The notes beneath the pieces were generated by a model. It was not told the DNA's origin, made no database searches, and was given only the letters and a program-made list of their open reading frames with translations. The position numbers and the translations under genes are program-made. Shown one piece after another: positions 52,801 to 62,485 of a DNA stretch of 64,000 bases. How positions within the stretch are numbered: the first letter of the stretch is position 1; every line of letters starts with the position of its first letter. This DNA comes from Diphasiastrum complanatum (lineage: Eukaryota; Streptophyta; Lycopodiopsida; Lycopodiales; Lycopodiaceae): positions 55,314,282-55,378,281 of the forward strand of contig CM055098.1 in assembly GCA_029204225.1 (NCBI GenBank), written 5' to 3'.

Positions 52801-54290
52801 AGGGAATGGGAACGAGGAACGTCCCTAAAAAAATGGGAACGGGAACGGGACGCCACGTCCACATAATAAATTTGAAATTTATAGCATTTTGTATATTGAA
52901 ATTAGACAAAATATAGACACTCCTTTCTCATCTATCTTGTTTTTAGGTCTTAGCAGAAACTATGACCAGGGAACTTGCCCAATGCCAAGATTAATTGTGG
53001 GACCCCAAAAAGAAATGTTATGGCTAAAGCGGTATGGCAATAATTATCACTAAGTACACCTCCAAAAGATTAACAAAGTAAACATTGAAAAGCTTATTAG
53101 AAAACATATTTTTTACATGACTCTTAACATTAATGAAGCTTTTTGTTGACTTGTCTAACAGGTTCAACTTGCACACATCAAAAAGTTCCCATCCTATTCG
53201 AGCTACAAGCCTTAAGAGATGCAAATTAGCCAAATAGAACAAACACAAAAGCTATCATAAATCAATTCACAACAATTGCACCTATCAGAGCAAGCACGGT
53301 GATTGATTGCAAAAAGATTTCAGAGATGCACAAGCAAGTCATAGTGCAATCACCAACGTGTTGTTACTGAGACTCTTTAGTTTTATAACAAAATGATGAA
53401 AGTGGATGCTGAAAAAGGAAAACAAAACACACTTTCAAAGGCGCGATGTACTTCAAAGACAACTCGGAAAGAGCCAGAGCGTATCCACTTCGCGCAATAG
53501 CATCAAGGTCGATCCCCATGACTTTGCAGAGTTCATGTCGAGCTGGCCACCATGAGAGCAATCAATGCTTTAGAAACATACAAAGCAAGAAAAGCTACCG
53601 AGGGCTCAATGCACGGCACTCTAATGTATAGGTTGTTTAATCTAATAAAAAAAGAATCTGAAAGACCTTAAAAAAGAAATTTGAGATAGGATTAGCAGCA
53701 TAAAACAGTTCCATACATACCATGCTGACAGTAACCAGCATAGACTCCATTGTTGACAACCCCGAATTGGTCCAGTTCGTAATCTCGAACTTTTAGCTCA
53801 ATTTCGTATGCTTCGTTCATACTACATCCAGATATAACCAATAATGTCCGATTGGTGATATTGCCACAGAAACACCAAGGATCGTTGAAAAACAAGGAAA
53901 ATGGATGAACAAATCGGCTAGATTGCATAGAAACACCGACGATCATTGAAAAACAATGCAAATAGATGAACCAATGATGTTCGACTGGCTAAATCTCCAC
54001 AGAAACACCAAGAATCGTTGAAAGACAAAAAAAAAATGCACGTACCCTTGAGCACCGAACATGTCCAGGCTGTGAACACTGCTACCGCTGCTGCTGCTAC
54101 AGCGAGGAAGGGGAAAAGTTCGGGCTGTGCATGTTTGTGGTTGAGGTGGTGAGGTCCAGGAGAGGCAGCGGGGCAAAGGCGAGCATGGAAAAGGGAGCGC
54201 AGGAGGATCGGGTTGCCTGTGCGAGGCGAAGGAGATGCGATGGGCGTGAAGAGTGGGAGCGATGGCGAAGCGGGCAGCCATGGCGTGCAT
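43945..54290 (-). CDS. ALT: Plastid hot-dog acyl-ACP/acyl-lipid thioesterase (ALT family)
   Basis: Five exons on the minus strand: 54290-54046, 53821-53721, 53542-53433, 48419-48324, 44055-43945, all GT..AG with matching phases, giving 220 aa. Exon 1 supplies a Ser/Pro/Arg-rich plastid transit peptide (residues 1-81). The single 4HBT hot-dog domain follows: [20 protein letters not shown] with the active-site Asp region, [28 protein letters not shown] and [12 protein letters not shown], then [20 protein letters not shown]. These match Arabidopsis ALT1-4 and tomato MKS2-type proteins, which release fatty or beta-keto acids from acyl-ACP in plastids (family knowledge). ATG 54290 is the first in-frame ATG; a second at 54281 has the better context (GCCATGGC). 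Introns 3 and 4 are about 5.0 and 4.3 kb and full of transposon debris. No coding break was seen. Confidence 0.93.
44206..44261. repeat. Perfect 21-bp inverted repeat with 14-nt loop
   Basis: The arm CTACAAAAGACAATAATAG.. (44206-44226) is exactly complementary to 44241-44261. It lies in ALT intron 4, about 150 bp from exon 5. It may be a foldback remnant or an RNA hairpin. Confidence 0.95.
44765..46773 (+). pseudogene. LINE ORF2 fragment: endonuclease end and reverse transcriptase
   Basis: Inside ALT intron 4, opposite strand. The endonuclease part is frame-broken: [11 protein letters not shown] near 44890, then [20 protein letters not shown] at 45042-45200. RT follows: [18 protein letters not shown] and HPIHKGGDP, then [13 protein letters not shown] and [18 protein letters not shown] (first catalytic Asp), [17 protein letters not shown] and [11 protein letters not shown] (catalytic DD), [12 protein letters not shown]. 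Stops at 46306 and near 46633, plus frameshifts, make it dead. ORF2 ends abruptly near 46750 at a CT tract, so the C-terminal part is gone. I cannot assign the clade with confidence. Confidence 0.88.
46774..46817 (+). repeat. (CT)n tract abutting LINE ORF2
   Basis: CT tract directly after the truncated LINE coding sequence, followed by a purine-rich stretch (46845-46915). Confidence 0.95.
47248..47884. mobile_element. Nonautonomous hAT-like element (621 bp) with 8-bp TSD
   Basis: The perfect 8-bp duplication GTTGACAT lies at 47248-47255 and 47877-47884. The element (47256-47876) has imperfect TIRs: left CTTAGAAACCCGTTCCG, right (reverse complement) CATAGTTGCCCGTTCCG. The subterminal regions are rich in GTTCCG/GGAACG, like the element at 11014-11853. 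No transposase. It lies in ALT intron 4. Confidence 0.88.
47460..47696. repeat. Internal tandem duplication in the hAT-like element
   Basis: The units 47460-47583 and 47584-47696 both start ATCAGATTCATGAGTAATCC and both contain CTGCTAGATATCAGAAATCT. The second unit lacks about 10 bp in the middle. Confidence 0.92.
50163..51120 (-). pseudogene. Ty3/gypsy RNase H-integrase fragment in ALT intron 3
   Basis: Reading down the minus strand: a [14 protein letters not shown] block (end of RNase H, near 50790), a [18 protein letters not shown] zinc-site block near 50450, then MNFVVGLP and [14 protein letters not shown] of the integrase core (50163-50363). Frames change several times and the rest of the integrase is absent. 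Confidence 0.75.
51385..51528. repeat. Short imperfect foldback with GGGAACGT motifs
   Basis: The left arm GCAACTAGGGAACGTGGG pairs imperfectly with a right arm whose reverse complement is GTAACCAAGGAACACGTC. No convincing target duplication. It lies in ALT intron 3. Confidence 0.45.
52419..52760. repeat. Foldback element with nested inverted repeats
   Basis: The left arm (52419-52503) and right arm (52672-52760) are inverted. GGTCCTGGGAACCGT on the left matches the reverse complement of the right arm (GGTCCTGAGAACCGT), and AATTAATTAATTAAT lies on both sides further in. The centre has three ACTGTAAAA phrases. No clear TSD. Confidence 0.7.
52796..52973. repeat. Segment bounded by an 11-bp direct repeat
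   Basis: TGACCAGGGAA occurs at 52796-52806 and 52963-52973. The interior starts with GGGAACG repeats similar to those at 51385. It could be a small insertion with its target duplication, or chance within a GGGAA-rich sequence. Confidence 0.45.
53839..54027. repeat. Three ~60-bp tandem units in ALT intron 1
   Basis: Each unit contains AGAAACACC, then (A/G)A(T/C)C(G/A)TTGAAA, and two contain ATGAAC. Intron 1 (53822-54045) consists almost wholly of these units. Confidence 0.8.
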
Positions 54291-54406
54291 CTTCCGGAGA
54301 AGCAAAAGAGAAAGGAAAGATGATGATGCAAGTTTAGATCTAAAATGCACCTTGTCCTTTTTGGCCTTGCCTCTTTTTAACTAGTCCTCCTCTTTTACCA
54401 TTCTTT

Positions 54407-54482
54407 GGTTGGTACTAGGAAGCTATTGGAACTTTGAAGGTTAGGTTGGTACTAGTAAGCTATTGGTACTCGTAAGCTATTG
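54407..54482. repeat. Short direct repeats upstream of ALT
   Basis: GGTTGGTACTAG(G/T)AAGCTATTGG occurs at 54407-54429 and 54444-54466, and a partial third copy TACTCGTAAGCTATTG at 54467-54482. They lie 120-190 bp upstream of the ALT start codon. Confidence 0.85.
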
Positions 54483-54519
54483 TGACGATTTGTTAAACGC
54501 TCAAAATCCGAATTTAAAT

Positions 54520-55320
54520 GTCGACTAGGGCAAACATGTTGACTCTTATCTTGCTTGATTGATTTAGCATTGGAGATGAATTTTCCCCCTCCATTAGCAC
54601 GCAGGGTTTTGATCTTTTGGTTTGTCTGAGTTTCAGATAGACATATGAACTATTGAAAGCATAGACAAGTATCTCATTTGTTGTTGATGAACGTGACAGT
54701 AGTCCGTCTAAAATGGTCATCGATAAACGTAATAAAAGACATTGCTCCTTCACATGACGAGGTCTGCATCATCCCACAAAGATCATAATGTATAAAATCC
54801 AAAATGTCAGTAGCTCCCTGAGCTTGGCCTTTAGGAAGTCTTGACCTTGCATGCTTGCCAAGAATGCAAGTCTCACATGTTTGTTTTGGTGAAAACTTGT
54901 TGATGCCTAATCTTGTGACAATATTGTTGTAGAATAAATAATAAATAGATCTCATATGAAGAGATGTCCTAGGCATTGATGCCATAGGTTGTTCTTGTCA
55001 AAAATAGGTGTAGACAAAAATATTTCTTTTGATGAGAGTGCACAATCATGGCTTAACATTTAGAGATGACCTCTATAATAATGAGGCATTGCTTTGCTTT
55101 TAAAGTAATAGCATGGCCTTGATTAGCGATTCTACTGATAGACAGTAGGTTCTTGGTCAGAGTTGGAAAATATAAAACATCATGAATAGGTCGAGATGAA
55201 CCGTCATTGAACGTGATAGTGATTGTTCCTTTGCCTTCGATCTTGTGAGAGTTAGAGTCTCCAAGATTAATCAAATTGTCATGTTGCAAAGAAGAAAATT
55301 ATTTGGACCGATCTCGTTAA
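54520..55320 (-). pseudogene. Copia element 3: protease and integrase
   Basis: On the minus strand: the protease C-terminal part (NLGDSNSHKIEGKGTITITF, LTKNLLSISRI; 55053-55289), then integrase (TCETCILGKHARSRLPKG, FIHYDLCGMM, FITFIDDHFRRTT; 54674-54985). After a frameshift RANGGGKF near 54590 stands in place of the usual RxDGGGE(Y/F), so the second catalytic Asp is lost. Frame breaks and truncation show it is dead. Confidence 0.83.
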
Positions 55321-55622
55321 GATGTCAAGTGCTAAGTTGCATGTGAGTCAAGATACTAACAATAAAAAAATTGATATATTGTTTGATTTTGCCATAAACA
55401 ACTTACATTAGAAAAAATCAAGCTTCAAAAAGTGCCCTCGGGCTTCCTTGATATGTCGTCCAGGTTGGGTCTACCCGATAGTTCGTCCAACTCCGATATG
55501 TCGGCCACCTTCACTTGCTCGTCTTCAGTAGTTGAGCTACGTGACAATGCAAGTAAATATGCAGCAATGAATGAAACTAGATTAACATGGGATTTAGGAG
55601 AGTAGAGGAGATAAATCCAACA
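55321..55622 (-). repeat. Possible copia LTR or LTR remnant
   Basis: On the minus strand the RNase H end (55630) is followed by AAGGGGGAG and TGTTGGAT, the expected polypurine tract and LTR start. The distal boundary is uncertain and the stretch is short for an LTR. Confidence 0.45.
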
Positions 55623-55629
55623 CTCCCCC

Positions 55630-56080
55630 TTAATATGGATCCGTGAATGCTTTGATTAGCAGACTAAGTAGTGCACAAAATTTGTTGTGTGCATCAATGC
55701 TCAATGCCTTAGTGAACACATTTGCAACCATGTCTTGCATTCGACAATACGTTAAGCTCACCTCTTTGTCGAGAATCTTGTCCCTGACATAGTGATATTG
55801 GAGTTTGCAGACATGATGCTTCATACCTTCATGAACGTATCCTTCAAGTTGTAGTATGTAGATGTCTTCTTCAATGACTCCACTCAGATAAGTTGTCTAT
55901 ACATTGAGTTGATGTACTTCCAAGTCGACTGCAACATAGGATAGGAGGGCTCGGATCGATGAATGCTTGACGATTGGGCTGAAAGTTTCTTTGTAGTCAA
56001 TGTTGGGGATCTGAACGAATCCTCGTGCTACTAGTCTTGCCTTCCTTTGATCAATCGCTCCATTGGCATTGTATTCGATC
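55630..56080 (-). pseudogene. Copia RT joined to RNase H end by internal deletion
   Basis: The minus strand reads the RT start [38 protein letters not shown] and LEGYVHEG, then continues directly with LQYHYVRDKIL and MVANVFTKAL, the end of RNase H. Everything between, including the RT catalytic centre, is deleted. Confidence 0.83.
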
Positions 56081-56084
56081 TAGA

Positions 56085-56348
56085 AGAGCTCTCAAACGAC
56101 TAGAGCAGTACGCTACATTGCAAGAAGCAGTGGAAGATGCGATCAAGGAAGAGGATGAGGGCTCGGAAGGATGATTCTTATCCAATGACCTATAATCCAA
56201 CTCCTTCGGTGGCATCCACCTCAAACACCTCAAGTATCTCAACAGATTTGCTGATGGAGCAAATGGTGAAATTACACAAACAGCAGATGGATCAACTAAC
56301 AGCCAAAAGCTAAAGGCCTTACAAGGAAATGTGACATCATCATCCATC
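56085..56348 (+). pseudogene. Gypsy gag fragment
   Basis: Plus-strand phrases LEQYATLQEAVEDAIKEEDEG and MEQMVKLHKQQMDQLTAKS match the region after capsid in the gypsy element at 21434. The fragment is cut at 56349 by the copia LTR. Confidence 0.6.
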
Positions 56349-57838
56349 TGATGGGGCAAGGGAGACAGAAGAACACGAACGGAGAAGAGAGCAAGAATAT
56401 TGCGGAACAGCTCTCCCATTACAATCAGCTGCTGGATGCAAAAACAGTCTAATAGAAAGCTTATGCTAAATATAATCACAACTTTAAGTGCTCTAATTGC
56501 CCAACAGAATTTTAAAAATTATTTCATACTCACAAAAACAAGAGTACAGTCCACCGAAGAGATTATAAATGGTTTGTGTGTGGTATTATTGAAAAATGAA
56601 TTCAATGTGAAGTTTAGTTCTGAAATAGATTGAAATAGCAGTGTGATAGCGCAAGTTCCTCAGGTGTCAAAGACAACCATCGTCTGATTGAAAACTGAGG
56701 AGTCGTAGATGTCCATGTTTTGATCAGAGTGAGTGAACAAATGTTATCAAACAGCAATAAAGTAAATTCAATCACAACAAGCATTCATCTACGTTATACA
56801 TAAATAGAAATGCATGCTGCTGTTATGTTACATTGAAGCACAATAAAATAGCAATTACAACCAAAATGATGGCGTAACTGGGAGGCTCAAATAATATGTC
56901 TCATGGACGGAGCTTCAAGTAATTGGTGTTGGGATGATCTATTTATAGATTGCATCCATGTATTAACTACATTAAATGTTTGTCATCTAATTAGGTAAGC
57001 CGTTGTGCTTGGAAGTATATGCTTTTGTGACAATTGTACATAGTGTATACTGTCAACGAATTAGGAATGTTGACGCGAACAAGAACGTCGCAAATTCTCT
57101 CATTTTGCATTTTACGTGAAGTGGTTTTCTCTCACTTTGCAAATTTCGAGAAGTGGCTCGGAACATCCTTCGTTCAAAATAGACGACCTTCACTTTTTCT
57201 CTCTCTTCGGCATTTTGCAAAAAAGCTGAATGTGCTCTTAAAAAGGCGAAGGTGTCTTTAAAACAGTTTAACTCATGAAAATAAATGACCTTCGAAAATT
57301 TTCTCTCTCTTTGCATTTTTCGGGAAAATGCGAAAAAGCCAAAGGTGTTAAAAACAGTTACACTTTTGAATTGCACAAGTTAAACTTTGAACTATGCAAG
57401 TGTCGCATTTTGGGAAAATGTAAAAAGGCCGAAGCTGTTGAAAATATAGTTCATTTTTGCAGACTGTTGTGACACTTAGTGTATTTCTGCAGACTATAAA
57501 AAAAGTAATGTATTTCTGCAGACTTGTTCTAAATGCTAATTCATGGAAGTTGTTGAAGATGGCCAAGTCTTCAATGACTTCAACTTATTGAACTTAACAT
57601 CTGAACTTGAAATTATGATAGACGCTTTGCTGGAGATTAGCTAGAAGCCCGTTGTAGACGTTCTTCAAATAAGTTGGCTATCTAAGTTTGTGATTCCTGC
57701 ATGTATCAGATGAGCAAACGTAGAACCAAAGTTGATTTCACCTGATCCTAGATCAATGATCAATAAACATGCAGAAAGAATCATGAAATAGAAATCAGCC
57801 ATTCACCAAGGAAACAACTGTGGGCTTAGTTTCCAACA
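56349..57838 (-). repeat. 3' LTR of a second copia-2 family copy (1490 bp)
   Basis: Similar along its length to 29806-31112, with the same TGATGGGG start and CAACA end, and the TATAAATAGATCA box at 56935-56947 (minus). It is about 180 bp longer, partly through extra sequence between 57640 and 57830. Confidence 0.88.
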
Positions 57839-58285
57839 GTCCCCCTTAAGGTCACGGTTGGTGCCTTGGTATCTTCACCAGGTTCAGCATGTTGAAGAAC
57901 TTCTGATGCTTGATCCTGGGAAGTGCTTTGGTGGAGGTGTCTGCGACCATTTCTGTTGTGGAGCAATATTGAAGGATCACTTGTCGTGAGAATGTACTCT
58001 GCCTCTGTCGAAAAAAGTGCAACTAATTTTTTAAGGTAGATTTTCTGGTAGAGACTGTTCCTCCCCAATCTGAGTCGGAGTAGCCTCGCAGGATGAGTGG
58101 GTCGGTAGCATTTCCATCATAACATAACAATCTAAACTTTCTTGAATATATCTCATCACTCTCTTTAATGCTTTTCAATGAGAGATCCTAGGATTAGACA
58201 TGAATTGACTTAACGTGCTAACAGTGTATGCTAAATCTGGTCTGGTACACAACATTGCATACATCAAAGATCCTATTAGTGAATG
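57839..58285 (-). pseudogene. Copia-2 family pol end, interrupted by a gypsy insertion
   Basis: Nearly matches 31114-31790 on the minus strand, with an internal deletion in RNase H around 57990-58035. It ends at ...ATTAGTGAATG, where the gypsy LTR begins; the uninterrupted copy at 31.8 kb continues with ATAAGGG. Confidence 0.88.
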
Positions 58286-59049
58286 TGTTGGAGGGTTTGC
58301 GGATCTCAAGGCAACCCTAACCCTAGTTAATACGTGAGAGGGATTTGGCACCCTGCGTATGTAAGTCCAACCCGATTATCACACAGTTATTTGATTGATT
58401 AGTTAAAAGTTAATAAAAGGACTTTAGGCCTTTTTGCGGGACTTTTAATGTCGCAGGGCCTGAATGTCAAGTTAGTGAATAAAGTTGGGTTTCCCTCCAA
58501 TTTTGATGGTTCCCACACTTTTTTAAATTTGAATAAAAAGAGAGGCAAGACTGGACCAATAGGATTCAGAGGCCAGGGTCCTCCTCTCTACTATAAGAAC
58601 GGACCAACTCGAGTTGCTCCTGATGTTCATTTCCTCATTTCAATTAAGCAGATTGGTTCTCTTCAGAAATAAATTGATGAATGTCCTTGCTCTCTATCAC
58701 TTTTCCTCCATTTCTCATGCTTATTTGGATTTTGCTAATTGTTGGATCTGAGTGTTATTGGGATTGTATGTTATTATACTTTTTATGAGAGAGAAAGGGA
58801 GAGAGAGAAAGAGTAAGCTATCTCTGTTGTGGATGTTTAGTGTTAAGGGATTGTAAGTGTTAAGGGATGTGTAATGTTAAAGAGTAGGATTAATGGATGT
58901 AGAGATAGATGTGAATCCTCCATTCATGTTGAAATCTGAACTAAACTATCACTCTCATGGGAACGAACCTACGCGTGACAACTAGCTCCGTCTCTTTGAT
59001 GCTAGATTGACTAGATCTTGGATTCAGGTTAGGCAAGGATAGAAACCCA
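58286..59049 (+). repeat. 5' LTR of gypsy element 2 (~764 bp)
   Basis: The left end TGTTGGAGGG is fixed by the break in copia homology. The right end (CCCA) is placed by the primer-binding site that follows. The other LTR is outside the window. Confidence 0.72.
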
Positions 59050-59058
59050 CTACGATTT

Positions 59059-59076
59059 TGGCGCCGTTGTTGGGGA
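59059..59076 (+). promoter_or_regulatory. Primer-binding site, tRNA-Asp type
   Basis: TGGCGCCGTTGTTGGGGA differs at two bases from the tRNA-Asp complementary site common in plant gypsy elements. It would prime minus-strand DNA synthesis. Confidence 0.85.
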
Positions 59077-59394
59077 GCTACGCCAATTTTTCAGTTTGCA
59101 GCATGATTGTTGGATGGTTAGCTTGCATTAGGCATCTTGTCGTGGCATGAATAGTGTTAGATCTGCATTTTAGGGTTAATTCGAGATTGATTTTGCTTGA
59201 TTTGAGTGGATTGGCTTGTTTGAAATCTAATCTGATTAATAAACAGGGAAAGCTATTCAGATCACTAATCTTAAGATCCATTTGAATCTAAGATATCAGA
59301 AAAAATAACAAAAATCGATCAAATCTGCCAGATTGGTCAAAAAAGAGGCAAAAAGCGTCATCAGAGCTGATAACTTTTTACTCTCTTTTAGGAA

Positions 59395-60045
59395 ACCTTC
59401 GCCGAGTTGCAGACACCTTTGGGTTTTTTTACAGAACCTTCAGTTTGAAGGGCGAAGATTAATTCCTAGCAGATTTTCAGAAACATCAGAAAAACCTTAA
59501 AAAAACACCGAAAAATCATCAAAACCCTAAAAATACAAAAAAAGAACCTTCGCCCGATTCACTGTGCTTAGGTGTGATTCAGATCCATCTACTGCCAAGT
59601 CGACGAAGAATAATACCAAAAACAGAAAGGTTTTCAGAGGATCAGTTGTCATATTGTCATATTTTTTTGCCAAAAAGTCACTTTTTGCAAAAATACCAGT
59701 ATCACTCTTGAACCTTCGCCAAAACCTTTGCCGAGATTCCAGAACATTCTATTTATAGTAAAATACTATTTTTGAGTTCGACGAAAATTCTTCTTGATCA
59801 GATTACATAAATTCTTGAATTTTACCCTCGCCAGACTACAAAAACTAAAATTTCTTGTGTTAGAAACCTTCGTCCAATTTTCCATGGTTGTATTTGTGTC
59901 AGATCTTGCACCTGAGAGGTCGGTGAAGGTTATTTTCTTAGAAATTGCCAGAAAAGTGTTCAGAGAGTTTTTTTTTCCCCAAAATACATTGATGAACCTT
60001 CACCGAGACAATCTTTGCCTAGTGAACCTTCGCCAGTCCTATTTT
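59395..60045 (+). repeat. ACCTTCGCC motif repeats in gypsy 2 leader
   Basis: At least nine copies or close variants of (G)AACCTTCGCC occur in the untranslated leader between PBS and gag, irregularly spaced and without a fixed unit. Confidence 0.8.
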
Positions 60046-60287
60046 TAGTTTCTAATTTTCCAGATCAAGTCTCTGTCAAAATTTGGATCACATTAGATAT
60101 GTTCTGATTTGGATTCTAAGAGATTTATCATTTTGAGAAGTATCAATTGATCGAATTTCGAAAAAAAATTTCATCATATAGAATCAGATTCTTGAAAAGT
60201 GGAATAGACCTAGTAGATCTAATCTGAGAAAGTTTTTTGAAAAATCTAGATCCAATCTCATTATCTATTTGATCTAAATTTGTGAAG

Positions 60288-61467
60288 ATGGTTGCCCCTG
60301 GTGCTGCTCCTGGAGGTGCTCCACAAGAAGTCAATCCAATTATTGTTAGAAGAGCACCCCGATTGGATCTACCCAAATATAATGGATTAAAAGATCCAAT
60401 TAGATTTCTTCAGATCAATGCTGAATCCTATGAAGTCTATGGTGAGATTTATCCTCAAGATAAACTTAAGTTGTTTCCTATGGCCTTAACAGGCGCAACA
60501 CAAGATTGATACTATAATTAGGATGAAACTGAGCGTACAGATTGGGAGGTTGTTAAGCAAGCCCTGACCACACGGTTCAAACCATGAAAGTTTATGGAAG
60601 AACCTTTCCTACTTTTAAGTAAAATTAAAATGGGAAAGTGAGAAATGGTTCGAGATTACATTGAACGGGTGAAACGTCTTAGATCTGAATGCGAACCTGA
60701 GCTGATTAACAAAAATGCCATGATTATGTGGTTTCTGTCAGGTCTACCTAAACGGATCAGATGTGGAACATGTTTGGTGTTCTATTTGTACAGGAAATCA
60801 CACAGTGGACGAGTGTCCTCAATTGAAAAAACAAATGGAAATCAGTGTTTGCCATCTGTGTAATTCACCGGATCATGAGACTGCTTTTTGCAACTTCAAC
60901 CCTCGGATAATTCAACAATGGTATGCCCAGATGGGATATCGAGAACCACAGTATGGAGGTAATCCAGCAATAAGACCGCGACAATCTGCTCTTGGATACC
61001 CGGAACATTGAGCTTTACCTGCCCCACCAAAGCACTCCGCTCCTCCAGCCAATTTGATGGAACCAGAACCTTACGGAAATGCTGAGCAATGGAACTATGG
61101 AAATGATCAAGCAAGTGGATCTTTAGGTGGATCTTCAGAACAATATGCCATTTATGCTGCTGCTCAACAACAAGCCTCCAGAAATTGGACCAGAGCACCA
61201 CTCGAATGCTTTGCATGTGGAGAAAATCACAGAGTTGCAGAATGCCCAAATAAAGAGAAATTTGTACCATTCTGTTGTGACTGTGTTTACGGACATTGCT
61301 ATAAAGACTATCGAGCAAGACCGAAGCCACCACCAGCTACAACACCTATAAATTTGATAACAATCAAGCAAAGACCAGTAGCTCAGAATAAACCAAGCGC
61401 ACCCTTGATGGTGGTCACCAGAGCACAGAAGCAGAAAGAACTAGTAATGGATCTAGTACCTTGCTAA
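60288..61467 (+). pseudogene. Gypsy 2 gag with zinc knuckles
   Basis: ATG at 60288 (MVAPGAAPGGAPQE). The capsid region reads RLDLPKYNGLKDPIRFLQ and DYIERVKRLRSECE. Stops at 60507 and just after, and further on, correspond to Trp positions. Knuckles follow: CSICTGNHTVDECP, CHLCNSPDHETAFC, CFACGENHRVAECP, then CCDCVYGHCYKDY. A frameshift near 60760 joins capsid to knuckles. Confidence 0.88.
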
Positions 61468-61696
61468 TTCTATACCATTGAATGATATACCAACAGCATT
61501 GGGAGTCTATCCAAATCTTAATACTAAATAACGAAGATATCAGGATATGAGACAGTGGATCAAACATCTGCAAGAAGAAGAGGAGCTTGAAGCTGCTAAA
61601 GCAACAACTGAAGTTCATTCTTCACCATTGCAGTCGCCAAGAAATTTACGTACGAATATGAATGATTAGTTACATCATCTTGAAGAACCCTTCAAG

Positions 61697-62485
61697 ATGA
61701 CTGAACCAGAAGCACCGCATACAGAACTACTCATGAACATTTTGTCTAGCAAGATCAATATTTCATTGGGAGAGTTCATGAAGTTGGTGCCAAAAGCAAA
61801 AGAATTATTAGCGCAAAATTTAGCTCAAGAAGAACCAAAATTCCATCATGAGCTATTTTTTTGTGCTGGATTTGAAAAATCTAACAAAGTACTCCATGTT
61901 GGAGCCGCTTGGAAAAGTGAACAAAAGAATATCACTCTGCCGATACGACATAGACAATTTCCTAAAGAAGCAGCCGTGATAGATGGAGGTTCAGGAGTTA
62001 ACCTGATTTCTACAAAGCTTTGTGCAAAATGGGACCTTACAAATATTAAGTCTGCTACTTTTGCTATTAAGCTAGCTGATCAAATGATAGTTCATCCACG
62101 AGGAATGGTGGAAGATATACCTATCAGAATTGCGGGAGTACAGTTCATCATTACTTTCGTACTGATGGACTTACCAGAAGCGCCAAATGTCTACCAAATT
62201 CTACTAGGACGTCCATGGTTACGAGTTGTGCAAGTAATTCATAACTGGGGTACCGAAAAAATCACTTTTGAAAATCATGAACGTGCAGTTAAAATTGATC
62301 CTACAACTTGGACTATCAAACCAGTGGTTCAAAAAGAGAAACAGATCATACTTGTGATCGACCAAAGAAAAATTTGGGAGTTCATTACGATTCTCAAACG
62401 GATACTATCAATTGGAATGAAGCGCTTGCAACAATTGACTATACAGCAGGATATATGTGTCAATAAGATAATCAATCAGATTTGA
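61697..62485 (+). pseudogene. Gypsy 2 protease region
   Basis: A 262-codon open stretch with AAVIDGGSGVNLISTKLCAKW (retropepsin Asp), IAGVQFIITFVLMDL and YQILLGRPWLRVVQVI. Near 62390 the frame shifts; the other frame continues with TINWNEALATIDY, as in gypsy 1. Confidence 0.87.

Noticed and set aside
54046-54350. Longer ALT N terminus starting at 54350
   Set aside because: The first codon there is GTG, not ATG; the first in-frame ATG is at 54290.
58312-58325. Telomere-like AACCCTAACCCTAG
   Set aside because: Only two units, inside the gypsy LTR; not an interstitial telomeric array.
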